Shown: positions 33,655 through 42,657 of the stretch, piece by piece
Numbering within the stretch: the stretch's first letter is position 1
Layout: the number at the start of each line of letters is the position of its first letter
Source of the DNA: Paracoccus alkanivorans
GTDB lineage: Bacteria > Pseudomonadota > Alphaproteobacteria > Rhodobacterales > Rhodobacteraceae
Length of the DNA: 64,000 bases
Assembly: GCF_003697785.1 (NCBI RefSeq)
Contig: NZ_QOKZ01000003.1
Location: 434,001-498,000 of the forward strand
Direction: 5' to 3'
Position numbers and translations under genes: made by a program
Notes under the pieces: model-generated
Told to the model about the DNA's origin: nothing
Databases searched by the model: none
Seen by the model: the letters and a program-made list of their open reading frames with translations, nothing else

Positions 33655-35274
33655 ATGCCTGACACCAGAGACGGCGGAAGTTTCGATTATATCATCGTCG
33701 GGGGAGGCACGGCGGGATGCGTGCTTGCCAATCGTCTGAGCGCAGATCCCGGAGTGACGGTGCTGCTTGTGGAAGCCGGTGCAAAGGAGCGCAGCCCCTG
33801 GATCGAGATACCGGCGGGGTTCTACAAGCTTTTGACCAATTCCGACTTCAACTGGCGTTTCACGTCCGAACCCGAGCCCAATACCCTTCACCGCAGGATT
33901 GCCATCCCTCGCGGCAAGGGGCTTGGCGGGTCCACGCTGATCAACGGCATGATCTACGTGCGGGGGCAGGCGCAGGATTACGATGGCTGGGCTCAGCGCG
34001 GCTGCACCGGCTGGAGCTTTGCGGAGGTGGCGCCGATCTTCCGGCGTATCGAAAGTTACGATGGCCCGGATCCTTCGGGCACTCGCGGTCACGATGGTCC
34101 TCTGCCGATTTGCGAGGTCAGCGAACGTCCCGAGATCGGCAGGGCCTTCCTTGCGGCGGCGGAACAGGCGGGGTTCAGGCGCAATCCCGATTACAACGGA
34201 GACCGGCAGGAGGGTTTCGGTTATTATCAGGTCAACCAGCGCGATGGCCGCAGGGTCAGTGCCGCCAAGGCTTATCTGGCGCCGGTAAGACATCGGCGTA
34301 ACCTCGTGGTGCAGACCGGGATGCGTGTCACCCGGATCGAACTGTCTGCCGAGGGGCGGGCGGTGGGGATATCCGCGCGACAGGGCAATGACAGCGTTCG
34401 CTTTTCGGCCCGGCGCGAGGTGATCCTTGCTGCCGGGGCGATCCAGACCCCACAGCTTCTGGAACTGTCCGGAATCGGCGATGCCGGGCGGTTGCGCTCG
34501 CTCGGCATCGCGCCGGTTCACGACCTTCCGGCTGTCGGCGAGAATTATTCCGACCATTTCTGCACGCGGATGAACTGGCGGGTAAGCCGCCCTGAAACGC
34601 TGAACGGACAGTCCCGCGGGCTGTCGCTTTTCCGCGAGCTGTTGCGTTACATGCGGAACCGCAGCGGCATCCTGACCTTCGGAACCGGGCTCGCACATGG
34701 TTTCGTCCGGACGCGGGAGGGGCTTGAAGGGCCGGATGTGCAGTATTTCTTCATGCATGCGAGCTATGGAAACGCTGCCGAGCGCAAGCTGGAACGCGAG
34801 CCCGGAATGACGCTTGGTATCGCCCAGCTGCGTCCTGAATCCCGTGGCAGCGTCCATGCCGTCACGCCGCATATCGGCGACCAGCCTGCCATCCGGCCGA
34901 ACTTCCTCGATACCGAGGAGGATCGCAGAGCGATGATCGCGGGAATGCGCATCGGCCGGAAGGTTATCGAACAGCCTGCGCTGGATGGCTGGCGGGATCA
35001 TGAAATGTCCCCCGGTCCCGGTTGCACCAGCGATGCGGATTGGCTGGAATTCGCGCGCAGCAACGGCCAGACGATCTATCACGCCGCCGGAACCTGCCGG
35101 ATGGGCAGTGACCCGTCCTCGGTCGTCGATCCGGAATTGCGTGTGCGGGGGATCGACAATCTGCGCATCGTGGACGCGTCGATCATGCCGACCCAGGTTT
35201 CCGGCAATATCCAGGCGGCGGTCTTCATGATCGCCGAGAAGGGCGCCGACATGATCCTTTCATCACGAGGATGA
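33655..35274 (+). CDS. GMC-family FAD oxidoreductase (choline dehydrogenase-like)
   Basis: A 539-residue flavoprotein with the FAD-binding start DYIIVGGGTAGCVLANRLS, the GMC signature RGKGLGGSTLINGMIYVRG (near 83), AAGAIQTPQLLELSGIG (near 262), and the C-terminal active-site pair in YHAAGTCRMG and VSGNIQAA (a histidine and an asparagine). It would oxidise an alcohol using FAD and an acceptor. The start is uncertain, since no clear ribosome site precedes the ATG; a longer frame begins at 33595. It is the last gene of the catabolic cluster, 69 bases after the AroE-like gene. Confidence 0.92.
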   Translation: MPDTRDGGSFDYIIVGGGTAGCVLANRLSADPGVTVLLVEAGAKERSPWIEIPAGFYKLLTNSDFNWRFTSEPEPNTLHRRIAIPRGKGLGGSTLINGMIYVRGQAQDYDGWAQRGCTGWSFAEVAPIFRRIESYDGPDPSGTRGHDGPLPICEVSERPEIGRAFLAAAEQAGFRRNPDYNGDRQEGFGYYQVNQRDGRRVSAAKAYLAPVRHRRNLVVQTGMRVTRIELSAEGRAVGISARQGNDSVRFSARREVILAAGAIQTPQLLELSGIGDAGRLRSLGIAPVHDLPAVGENYSDHFCTRMNWRVSRPETLNGQSRGLSLFRELLRYMRNRSGILTFGTGLAHGFVRTREGLEGPDVQYFFMHASYGNAAERKLEREPGMTLGIAQLRPESRGSVHAVTPHIGDQPAIRPNFLDTEEDRRAMIAGMRIGRKVIEQPALDGWRDHEMSPGPGCTSDADWLEFARSNGQTIYHAAGTCRMGSDPSSVVDPELRVRGIDNLRIVDASIMPTQVSGNIQAAVFMIAEKGADMILSSRG

Positions 35275-35297
35275 CTTATCCTCGCAGGGCTTGAAAC

Positions 35298-36155
35298 CTA
35301 GTGCAGATGCCTCAGCTTGTCGGGGTTCCGCACCACATAGATTGCCGCGATCCTTCCATCCTCGATCTCCAGTGCTGTCGTCTGAAACTCGCCATCGGCC
35401 TCCAATGTGACGAAACCGGGCAGCCCGTTGACAAGGCATGTCCGGACAAGCGTCGAGCCACTCAACTTGAACCTGGTCGCCAGGTATTCATGTGTTTTCA
35501 TCACGGCGTCGAAGCCGGTGATGGGTTCCATCGCCGCCGGGCGCTTGCCGCCGCCATCGGCATGGATGCTGACATCGGCCGCCAGCATTGCGCCAAGAGC
35601 CTTCATGTCGCCACTGCGCGAAGCGTTGAAGAACGCCTCGGCAAGCTCCAGGCCGCGCTGTTTTTCCACCTTGAAGCGCGGCCGTGCCTTGCGGACATGA
35701 CCACGCGCCCGGACAGCCAACTGGCGGCAGGCCGCCGGATCGCGCCGAATGGTCGCCGCGACCTCATCGAAGCCCATGCCGAACACGTCATGCAGCAGGA
35801 ACGCCGCCCGTTCGAGCGGGGAAAGGCGTTCAAGTGCCAGCATCAGCGGCAGGGTGACATCCTCTTCCTCCTCCTCGTCGAGAACCGGGTCGGGAAGCCA
35901 GGGGCCGATATAGGTCTCGCGCTGACGGCGCGCCGATTTGAGTTGATCGAGGCATAGGCGCGTGACCATGCGGTGCAGGTAAGCCTCGGGCTCCCTCACC
36001 TCGCTGCGGTCGGCCTTCATCCAGCGGATGAAGGCCTCCTGCATCATGTCCTCGGCATCGGCCACCGAGCCGAGCATGCGATAAGCGACACGCATCAGCC
36101 TTGGCCGCAATGGGTCAAAGCTGGCCGCCGCGTCCTCCTGCCCGGCGGCCGCCAT
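35298..36155 (-). CDS. ECF41-type RNA polymerase sigma factor
   Basis: The 285-residue protein combines sigma region 2 (residues about 14-75, with AYRMLGSVADAEDMMQEAFI), region 4 (about 105-160) and a C-terminal SnoaL-like domain. It has all three ECF41 hallmarks: WLPDP (86-90) in the linker, DGGGK (200-204) and NPDKL (277-281) at the end. In this group the SnoaL extension controls sigma activity in place of a separate anti-sigma factor. Its start shares one base with the stop of the AhpD-like gene, the usual partner of ECF41 factors. The promoter at 36669-36695 implies autoregulation. Confidence 0.95.
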   Translation of the reverse strand: MAAAGQEDAAASFDPLRPRLMRVAYRMLGSVADAEDMMQEAFIRWMKADRSEVREPEAYLHRMVTRLCLDQLKSARRQRETYIGPWLPDPVLDEEEEEDVTLPLMLALERLSPLERAAFLLHDVFGMGFDEVAATIRRDPAACRQLAVRARGHVRKARPRFKVEKQRGLELAEAFFNASRSGDMKALGAMLAADVSIHADGGGKRPAAMEPITGFDAVMKTHEYLATRFKLSGSTLVRTCLVNGLPGFVTLEADGEFQTTALEIEDGRIAAIYVVRNPDKLRHLH

Positions 36156-36634
36156 CAGGCGACAGCCTCGGTCTTGGCCCAGAGGGCCTTTGCCGCTGCC
36201 GGATCGATAAACCCGCCGAAACCGACCGCGATACGGTTCCAGCCGTTGATGATATTGATGATCAAGGTCAGCTTGACCCGCTCCTCTTCGGTGAAATGCG
36301 CCTCCAGGGCTTCATAGGCCGCTTCATGCGTATGCCTCTCGGACAGACGGGTCAACGCTTCGGTCCAGCCGAGCGCGGCGCGTTCGCGATCAGTGTAACA
36401 CGGTGCCTCGCGCCAGCCCGATAGCAGGTAGATCCGCTGTTCGGTCTCTCCCTTGGTGCGCGCCTCGATGCTATGCATGTTGATGCAATTGGCGCAGCCA
36501 TTGATCTGCGAGGCACGGATTTTCACCAACTCGGTGATCGTGGGGTCAAGGCTCTGGTTGATGGCAATCGAGGTATCAAACCAGTTCCTCATCAGATCGG
36601 GGGCCGCAGCTACGGGATTCAGTTTGGCAGTCAT
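36155..36634 (-). CDS. Carboxymuconolactone decarboxylase/AhpD-like protein
   Basis: The 159-residue protein carries the AhpD redox motif C47-A-N-C50-x3-H54 after ITELVKIRASQIN, followed by GWREAPCYTDRERAALGW. Such proteins use the vicinal cysteines in peroxide or disulfide chemistry. The start was chosen for GGAAGGAA upstream; 48 further in-frame residues contain the promoter and are not family-like. It is the standard COE-type partner of ECF41 sigma factors and is coupled to the sigma gene by a TGATG junction. Confidence 0.94.
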   Translation of the reverse strand: MTAKLNPVAAAPDLMRNWFDTSIAINQSLDPTITELVKIRASQINGCANCINMHSIEARTKGETEQRIYLLSGWREAPCYTDRERAALGWTEALTRLSERHTHEAAYEALEAHFTEEERVKLTLIINIINGWNRIAVGFGGFIDPAAAKALWAKTEAVA

Positions 36635-36668
36635 GGATTCGGTTCCTTCCGTTGGTTCCGAAACTGAT

Positions 36669-36695
36669 GACGATTCAGAATCCGCCAATGTGACA
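36669..36695 (-). promoter_or_regulatory. ECF41 promoter upstream of the ahpD-like/sigma operon
   Basis: On the minus strand TGTCACA (36689-36695) and CGTC (36669-36672) are separated by exactly 16 bases, matching the published ECF41 consensus TGTCACA-n16-CGTC. The -10 element lies 34 bases upstream of the AhpD-like start. The operon encodes the cognate sigma factor, so a positive loop is expected. Confidence 0.85.
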
Positions 36696-36802
36696 TGCCT
36701 GCGGAAAAAAACTTCGTCACCACCAGGATCCGCAACCGCTTCCATGGAGATCGGCATACCCTGACGCATGCCTGGCAAGTTCCGTAGCTCGCAGACCAGA
36801 GC

Positions 36803-36823
36803 GCCCGCCCACGAGGGGCGGGC
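36803..36823 (-). terminator. Hairpin after the nuclease gene
   Basis: GCCCGCCC (36803-36810) and GGGCGGGC (36816-36823) form a perfect eight-bp stem with a five-base loop, 21 bases downstream of the nuclease stop codon. There is no clear U-run, so it may be a processing or partial terminator structure. Confidence 0.5.
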
Positions 36824-36843
36824 CGCCGATCATTTGGCAAGGA

Positions 36844-39800
36844 TCAAACGAAGGTGAACCCGTCGTCCTCGATCCGTGTGAAGTCCACGGCTGTGATCTC
36901 GAAAGACAGGCCGTCGCCGCTGCTGACCGCCATTTCATCGAAGGCCATGCCCGGCTCGGCATGAATGCTCCCATCGGCGGGGTTCAGAAGAATTTCGTCG
37001 ACCAGGACATCGTCGTCAAAGAAGGACAGGCGCAGTTCGCCCGAACCGCTGACCGAGCCCAGTTCCAGCGTCACATCCAGCGCGTCGGTCAGCCGTCCGC
37101 CATCATCCATCGTGAAACGAACCGCTTCCTGCCCGTCGATCCGCTCCGCATCGCTGCCAAAGAGCTTGTCCATGAAAAGGGAGTAGACGCTTAGCCCGTC
37201 ACCCGCGAAGTTCAGCAGATTAAGCCCCCGGCCTTCCGCCGAAACAGTGATGTCGGATCCCTTGATATCCAGTTCGGATGACAGCACCGGCACGGTATCG
37301 GTGGAAACCCTTTCGCCATCCTCCGAATAGGTCACACGGTTGAACAGCAGCCGCGAATCGTCGAATTCGGCGCGGGTCGACACCAGTTGCAATTCGGGCT
37401 CCAGTGTCAGGCCGATCAGCAACGGGTCGTGATCGGATACGGCAAAGGCATCCTCGCGATAGAAGGACGGATCGTTATACTCCGAGGAATAGGAGAACAG
37501 GTCCGGCTCGTCGGCATTGATGTGCCATTCGGCGACATCCGTCACATTATCCAGCAATCCCTCGCTGGCCATGCCGTAATCCAGCGTGCCGCGCTGACCG
37601 TCGAAGACATAGCTATAGGCATCATCGCCCAGATAGCTGCCGGCCAGGTCCGTCAGGCCATTTTCCTGCAGCGCCTGCACCGGATCCTCTGCGGCGTAGG
37701 AGTTCAGATCGCCAAGGATCAGCAGGTTTTCCATGCTCTCCGCGCCGGTCGGATTGCCCGAGATCCACTCGGCAAGCTCGGCCGCGGCTTCGGCCCGGAC
37801 CGCGTTCCAGAAGCCCTGTCCGTCGCCCTGATCGAAATTCGGGTCATCGCGCAGCGCTTCGATCAGCGTGGGATCGACATTGGCGGCCTCGGCCGCGTCC
37901 ATGAGGTCCTGCAGCCCGCTGTCACCCTTGGACTTGAAGTGATTGGCCACCGCCGTGATCTCGGCGCCATCCGCCGTCTCGAATGTGGCGGCGATCGAGG
38001 GGCGGTTGCGCTGGTAATCGCCCAGCTGCTCGCCCGTCGTCTTTTCGATCTCTTCGGCGACGGCTGTGGTCGCCGCCGATGTGGCTTCGGTATATTCCAG
38101 CACCGCCGAACCCTTCAGCGTGACCTGATCGGCGCGATAGATGATTCCCGTGGTAATCGCGTCCGTGCCCACGAAATCCGTCCCCGGATCGACGAAGGCG
38201 TAGGTGCCGGGTGCGGTCGCGGCGTTCAGGGCATCTACAAGGGTCGCGATGGCGCTGCCTTCGCCGAAACCGTTATTCTCGATCTCCTGCAGCGCGATGA
38301 TCTCGGCATCCATTCCGGTGATCGCGGCAACCAGCTTGTCGGTCTGGCGGGCAAGGTCCTCGGCAGTGGCCGCACCACGTGGTTCCAGATCGCCATTCGG
38401 GCCGGTGCCCATGCCCGAGTCGCCCAGTGTTGTGAAATAGTTCAGCACGTTGAAACTGGCGACCTGCAGATCGCCGCCGACATCGGGAACGCTGCCGGGA
38501 CGTTCCCCGGTTTCCTCGATGACATCCAGCGGCGCATCGACCTGCACGCGATAGGCGCCATAGCGTTCATCCATAATGCCTGAGACGCCGGATAACTGCG
38601 TGCCAAGCCGCAGGGTCGGCCCTTCGGCGGTCAGCGGGTCGCCCGCCTCAAGGGGGGTGCCATCGCCCGAATCGATCATCGTCACCCGGTCCGGGTTCTG
38701 TCCGGTCGAGCCGTCGTCGATGGTCAGGCGCGCGGCGGCGTTCTGCGCCGCCAATGCCTCGATCTCGGCAGTCTGGGTCTGGGCGTCATAGATCTGAGTG
38801 GGCTGGACAAGGTTGCCCTCGGCCACCTGGATCTCGCCATAGCGGTCCAGGTTGAAATTCGTCACGACCGTCAGCGGATCCTCCGATCCGGTCAGCAGCT
38901 GGACCCGCATCCCCTCGTAAGCCTCGAACCCGTCGCGCATGCCAAGCGTGATCTGCGTCACCGAGGGCAGCGCGGCGCCGGTTTCAAGCACCTGCAGATC
39001 GCGGATATCCTCCAGTTGGGTCAGGTCGCCATATTCCGAAACTTCCCCGGTCAGGCGCAGCCTGTCGCCGACCGACACGGGAACGGGGGAATAGACATAA
39101 AGCCCCTCGGAGGTCGCCATGTCGCCATCCTGATCGGCGTCCTCCTCCTGCAGGTAGTAACCGACCTGCTGGCCGGAGGCATCGGTGATGATCCCCGTCA
39201 CGACCGCCTCGACCGTGACCTCCTGCCCGGTCATGGCAGAGGCATCGCCGCTGCCTTGGATGGCCGAGATCCGCGTCACCGACGTATCGTCATCGGCGAT
39301 CGCGACGGTCAGGTCGCCCACGGTGATCCCGTCATAATCCGGATCGGCGCTGGCGACCGTGAAGCCGAGCGTGCCGGAATGCGTCGAGCCTTCGTCCAAT
39401 TCGTCATTCACTGCCCGCAGCGTGATCCCCACCGGGCCGGTGCCATCCAGAACCGCCGTGACCGAAGCGCCGAAACTGACCCCGTCAAGGCTGATCTCGC
39501 TTTGATCGTCCGGGGCAGTGACCGTGACCTCGACCGGCGCGGCGGGTATGGTCGCCAGTTCCAGCGTGAAGCTGTCGGTGGTCATGCCCGCTTCGGATAC
39601 GGCCAGGCCGTCGCCTGCCCGCGCGATGACGGCGGGCGCGGACTCGCCGCCCGATGTGCCGATGATGCGGAAATTGTCGGCGGCGAAATCCTCGTCCCCC
39701 GCATCGATACTGGCGCTGAAGCGCAGGTCGAGCACCGAGCCGCTGCCCGAGATGGCGGCGGCGAATTCCTGAAACGCATCGGTCAGGGCGGCGCCGTCGC

Positions 39801-40305
39801 CGCTGCCATCCAGATCGCTGTCCTGCCGGAACTTGCCGTTATAGCTGCCCGAGCTGAAATCCGAGCCGACAAAGGCCAGAACGGTCTGCCATTCGCCGCC
39901 ATCGACCCGCGCCTCGACGCGCAGGTAATCATTGGCGTCAATATCGCCCGGTTCATCGAAATATTCCGCGAAGCTGCCCCGGAATGTCAGGCCCGACAGG
40001 CCCGTGATGTCGATACCACTCCATTCGGCGCTGATCGGAAGCGCCGCCCCCTCGCCATCCAGATCCTGCCCGGTCAGAAAAGCGCCATCGGCGCCCTCAT
40101 AGGGCTTCAGCCCCGATGGCACCGCATCCGCGCCGAAATCATCTGTGGCATTCCCGGCGATACCGAAATAATCGCTGCTGCCGTCCGAGAAAAAGCCCGT
40201 CGAGGTCGAAAAACCCGCGCCGTCATCGAAACGCTCGTCCAGTGCTGTCACCTCGGTCGAGGTGGTATCCATCTTCAGATCGTCGCGCCGCAGATTCGTT
40301 GTCAT
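36844..40305 (-). CDS. ExeM/NucH-type extracellular endonuclease
   Basis: A very acidic protein of 1153 residues. In order: a beta-rich N-terminal region (about 20-215), a Calx-beta-like segment (about 215-330), an OB-fold YhcR-like domain (about 335-480) and an endonuclease/exonuclease/phosphatase domain with VASFNVLNYF (about 612), LQEIENNG (about 672), ANHFKSKGD (about 790), LGDLNSYA (about 864) and SDHDPLL (about 958), then a C-terminal beta region. There is no signal peptide, and the end reads DDGFTFV. This suggests type I or another signal-less secretion route, though no exporter is adjacent. The ATG follows AGG at nine bases. It would degrade extracellular DNA. Confidence 0.93.
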   Translation of the reverse strand: MTTNLRRDDLKMDTTSTEVTALDERFDDGAGFSTSTGFFSDGSSDYFGIAGNATDDFGADAVPSGLKPYEGADGAFLTGQDLDGEGAALPISAEWSGIDITGLSGLTFRGSFAEYFDEPGDIDANDYLRVEARVDGGEWQTVLAFVGSDFSSGSYNGKFRQDSDLDGSGDGAALTDAFQEFAAAISGSGSVLDLRFSASIDAGDEDFAADNFRIIGTSGGESAPAVIARAGDGLAVSEAGMTTDSFTLELATIPAAPVEVTVTAPDDQSEISLDGVSFGASVTAVLDGTGPVGITLRAVNDELDEGSTHSGTLGFTVASADPDYDGITVGDLTVAIADDDTSVTRISAIQGSGDASAMTGQEVTVEAVVTGIITDASGQQVGYYLQEEDADQDGDMATSEGLYVYSPVPVSVGDRLRLTGEVSEYGDLTQLEDIRDLQVLETGAALPSVTQITLGMRDGFEAYEGMRVQLLTGSEDPLTVVTNFNLDRYGEIQVAEGNLVQPTQIYDAQTQTAEIEALAAQNAAARLTIDDGSTGQNPDRVTMIDSGDGTPLEAGDPLTAEGPTLRLGTQLSGVSGIMDERYGAYRVQVDAPLDVIEETGERPGSVPDVGGDLQVASFNVLNYFTTLGDSGMGTGPNGDLEPRGAATAEDLARQTDKLVAAITGMDAEIIALQEIENNGFGEGSAIATLVDALNAATAPGTYAFVDPGTDFVGTDAITTGIIYRADQVTLKGSAVLEYTEATSAATTAVAEEIEKTTGEQLGDYQRNRPSIAATFETADGAEITAVANHFKSKGDSGLQDLMDAAEAANVDPTLIEALRDDPNFDQGDGQGFWNAVRAEAAAELAEWISGNPTGAESMENLLILGDLNSYAAEDPVQALQENGLTDLAGSYLGDDAYSYVFDGQRGTLDYGMASEGLLDNVTDVAEWHINADEPDLFSYSSEYNDPSFYREDAFAVSDHDPLLIGLTLEPELQLVSTRAEFDDSRLLFNRVTYSEDGERVSTDTVPVLSSELDIKGSDITVSAEGRGLNLLNFAGDGLSVYSLFMDKLFGSDAERIDGQEAVRFTMDDGGRLTDALDVTLELGSVSGSGELRLSFFDDDVLVDEILLNPADGSIHAEPGMAFDEMAVSSGDGLSFEITAVDFTRIEDDGFTFV

Positions 40306-40364
40306 GAAGTTCACCCTGTTTGCAGATGCTTACCGCCGTGAAACCGCAAGGCTAGCAGCTTTGC

Positions 40365-40382
40365 GCAACCGGTATGTGACAG
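40365..40382 (-). promoter_or_regulatory. Pho-box-like element upstream of the nuclease gene
   Basis: On the minus strand the element reads CTGTCAC-N4-CGGTTGC, close in its first half to the PhoB half-site CTGTCAT/C and degenerate in the second. It ends 60 bases upstream of the nuclease start. A near-identical arrangement precedes the phytase-type gene at 42662-42679. Confidence 0.45.
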
Positions 40383-40383
40383 G

Positions 40384-40407
40384 GTGGCGGCCGGGTTTTG
40401 CCGCCAC
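40384..40407 (-). terminator. Hairpin after the phytase-type gene
   Basis: GTGGCGGC (40384-40391) and GCCGCCAC (40400-40407) pair perfectly with an eight-base loop, 17 bases downstream of the phytase-type stop codon on the minus strand. The stem is not followed by a U-run, so it is a weak or rho-assisted terminator. It separates the two secreted-enzyme genes. Confidence 0.5.
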
Positions 40408-40423
40408 GTCTTGCTGCCGGGTT

Positions 40424-42589
40424 TCAGTCCTGATCCAGCCTGAAAGACCAGAAATGCGTCTCGCCCGAGCTGTCATCCACGCCATCGTTATCGGTCGCCA
40501 CATATGCGGTTCCCTCGGATGTGATCGCCAGCCCCTCGACCTTGTCGACCACATAGCCGCCGGGGGCTTTCAGGTCGGGAATCAGGTCACGCAGGACCGT
40601 TTTGGGCACCAGCGGCAAATCGCCGTCGAGGGGGGCGGGCTGCAGGTCGGTCAGGTCAACGCGGGTGACCTGCTTGAGCGCGGCCTTCTCTCCGATCAGG
40701 TTGTCACGCTCGATCAGGTATAGCGCGCCCTCGTGAACTGCGAGATCGGACAGGCCGACCCATCCTTCGCCGGTCTCGATCGGATAGCGGACGCCGGACC
40801 ATTCGCCAGTGGCCGGGTCCAGTTGCAGCAGCTTTACCTGCCCCTCGGGATCGTCGCCCCATTCGCGCTGCACCGCGAGCCAAAGCTTGCCATCCGCCAG
40901 CGCGATCCCCTCGAAGCCGAACCGCTTTTCGTGTTGAGCCAGCGCATCGGACAGCCCGAATTCCTCGGTGACCGCTCCCTCGGCATCGACATGCAGGACC
41001 GCGTGTGGAATCCCTTTCTCGCTATTGCCTTCCGAGGCCAGCCAGAAACCGCCCTGACCGTCCGGCGCGATCCCTTCCAGATCCAGCTTTTCGGCGGGTG
41101 CGCCATCGCGGGTCACGACCACACGCGAGGTGATCCGCGCGGGGGTTTGCGATGCATCGATGGCGAAGATCGCCGGGGCGGCGGAATAGACGCTGTCACT
41201 GACCGCGTAAAGCCGCGCCGGATCCTCTGGATCGGCTGCAAGGCCCGACAGCGCGCCCCAGGGGATCAACTCGTCCGCACCGGCCGAGGTGATGGTCGGA
41301 TAGGCGGCAGGTGCATCTTCGCGCTCATACAGCATCACATGGGCGCGGGGGCCGCCATCCTCGCCCAGATCGGTCTCGTTCGCGGTGGCGAAGAGGTTGC
41401 GTTGCGGGATCGCGACCAGCCCCTCCGGCCCGATACCCGAAGGCAGGGCCTGCACCAGCCGCGGCGCTGCCGGATCGCTCGCGTCAAAGACGAAGACGAT
41501 ACTTCCGCGTTCAGAGGCCACGAAGATCATCGGCGTATCGTCGTCATATCGCGCGGTGATCACCGCCTCGGGCTCGCCGCCCTTGTTGTCCGAGCGGCCT
41601 TCCGGGTAATGGCCCAGCTTCATCAGTTCGTGTTCCAGCAGGCTGCCGCTGTCGTAAACGACGCTGCCATCCTTGTTCCAGATGGTGAAACCACGGCTGC
41701 CGCCGTTCCAGTCGCCTTCATTCGCTGTGACCAGGTGGTCATTATCGAGCCATGCAACGGCATCCGGTTCGCGCGGGATTTCCGCCAGGCTGGCTGCCGG
41801 GTCGATCCCACCGTCATCCTCGGTGTCGATCCCGTCCAGATCCACGCTGCCCGCGCTGAAATGACTGGCGAGTTCGCCATCCGCGCCGATGATCGCGATA
41901 TGGTTGTTCTCCTGCAAGGTGACGGCCAGTTCACCCGCTTCGTTATACGAAACATATTCCGGTTCGGGATCGTCGCCCGCCACCTCGGCCAGTCCGGTCA
42001 GCTCGATCCGTTTCAGTCCGGCGCAATCGGCGGCGCCGTCCGCGACCGGGATCGTCACCACGAAACCGGCCGGCATCTGCGGTATGGCGCCGTCATTGAC
42101 ATCCTCGTCGCGCTCATTCTCTACCGCTATGGCGATCTGGCTGCCATCACCGTTCACCGCGACCGAATCCGGCTGGCCGCCGATATCACAGCTTGCCAGC
42201 ACCTCCTTGGAGGCGATATCCACGCTGCGCAGCGCCCCCGAGGGCTCGGTAAAGCTATCCGAAGTGTTTACCCCGACAAATGCCGTGCCACCGACGATCA
42301 CGGTGGTTGTCGGCTCTCCATCCATGGCAATATGGCCAAGCGGCCTGGGCGCGGCAGGATCGGTGATGTCGATCAGCCCAAGCGCCTTCAGCGGGCTGTC
42401 GGAATAGATCAACATGTTGCCATCCGCGGTCGCCGCCATGATCTCGGCGCTGGTTTCCTGCATCATGTCCTCGCCTTCCGCGAAATTCGCGGTCGTGGGA
42501 AAACTGGCGATACGGTTGAAAACCGGCTCGGCAAGCGCACCGGGGGCGGCCACGCCAAGCGTGATGAGCGACGTCAGCATGAGACGCAT
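40424..42589 (-). CDS. Exported phytase-type esterase with beta-propeller N-terminus
   Basis: The 721-residue protein has a short signal peptide (MRLMLTSLITLGVAAPGALA, cleavage near 20). Residues 21 to about 420 form a beta-propeller-like region with repeated LV.../ANEGDWNGGSRGFTIWNKDG and GIGPEGLVAIPQRNLFATAN segments. The C-terminal 300 residues match the esterase-like phytase domain: LDLEGIAPDGQGGFWLASEG, KRFGFEGIALADGKLWLAVQ, VDKVEGLAITSEGTAYVATD. It probably hydrolyses phosphate esters in the periplasm or outside. GGAGA precedes the ATG at a long ten-base spacing. It lies directly upstream of the nuclease gene on the same strand. Confidence 0.88.
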   Translation of the reverse strand: MRLMLTSLITLGVAAPGALAEPVFNRIASFPTTANFAEGEDMMQETSAEIMAATADGNMLIYSDSPLKALGLIDITDPAAPRPLGHIAMDGEPTTTVIVGGTAFVGVNTSDSFTEPSGALRSVDIASKEVLASCDIGGQPDSVAVNGDGSQIAIAVENERDEDVNDGAIPQMPAGFVVTIPVADGAADCAGLKRIELTGLAEVAGDDPEPEYVSYNEAGELAVTLQENNHIAIIGADGELASHFSAGSVDLDGIDTEDDGGIDPAASLAEIPREPDAVAWLDNDHLVTANEGDWNGGSRGFTIWNKDGSVVYDSGSLLEHELMKLGHYPEGRSDNKGGEPEAVITARYDDDTPMIFVASERGSIVFVFDASDPAAPRLVQALPSGIGPEGLVAIPQRNLFATANETDLGEDGGPRAHVMLYEREDAPAAYPTITSAGADELIPWGALSGLAADPEDPARLYAVSDSVYSAAPAIFAIDASQTPARITSRVVVTRDGAPAEKLDLEGIAPDGQGGFWLASEGNSEKGIPHAVLHVDAEGAVTEEFGLSDALAQHEKRFGFEGIALADGKLWLAVQREWGDDPEGQVKLLQLDPATGEWSGVRYPIETGEGWVGLSDLAVHEGALYLIERDNLIGEKAALKQVTRVDLTDLQPAPLDGDLPLVPKTVLRDLIPDLKAPGGYVVDKVEGLAITSEGTAYVATDNDGVDDSSGETHFWSFRLDQD

Positions 42590-42657
42590 GATGTTTGATC
42601 TCCGGGTAAACTTTCTTCCGGTGCTTGTGACGCGGCAAAGCGACAGTTTCGCAACAA

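Noticed and set aside
33406..35082. 558-codon minus-strand frame opposite the GMC oxidoreductase
   Set aside because: Antisense shadow; the plus strand has intact FAD and active-site motifs throughout.
39016..40341. 441-codon plus-strand frame opposite the nuclease gene
   Set aside because: Antisense shadow; low-complexity D, R and G pattern that mirrors the acidic nuclease on the other strand.
40374..40382. Second ECF41 promoter suggested by TGTCACA upstream of the nuclease gene
   Set aside because: The bases 16 positions downstream read CTGC, not CGTC, so the -10 element is missing. The same TGTCAC is better explained as part of a Pho-box-like element.
40733..42598. 621-codon plus-strand frame opposite the phytase-type gene
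   Set aside because: Antisense shadow without motifs, ribosome site or family resemblance.
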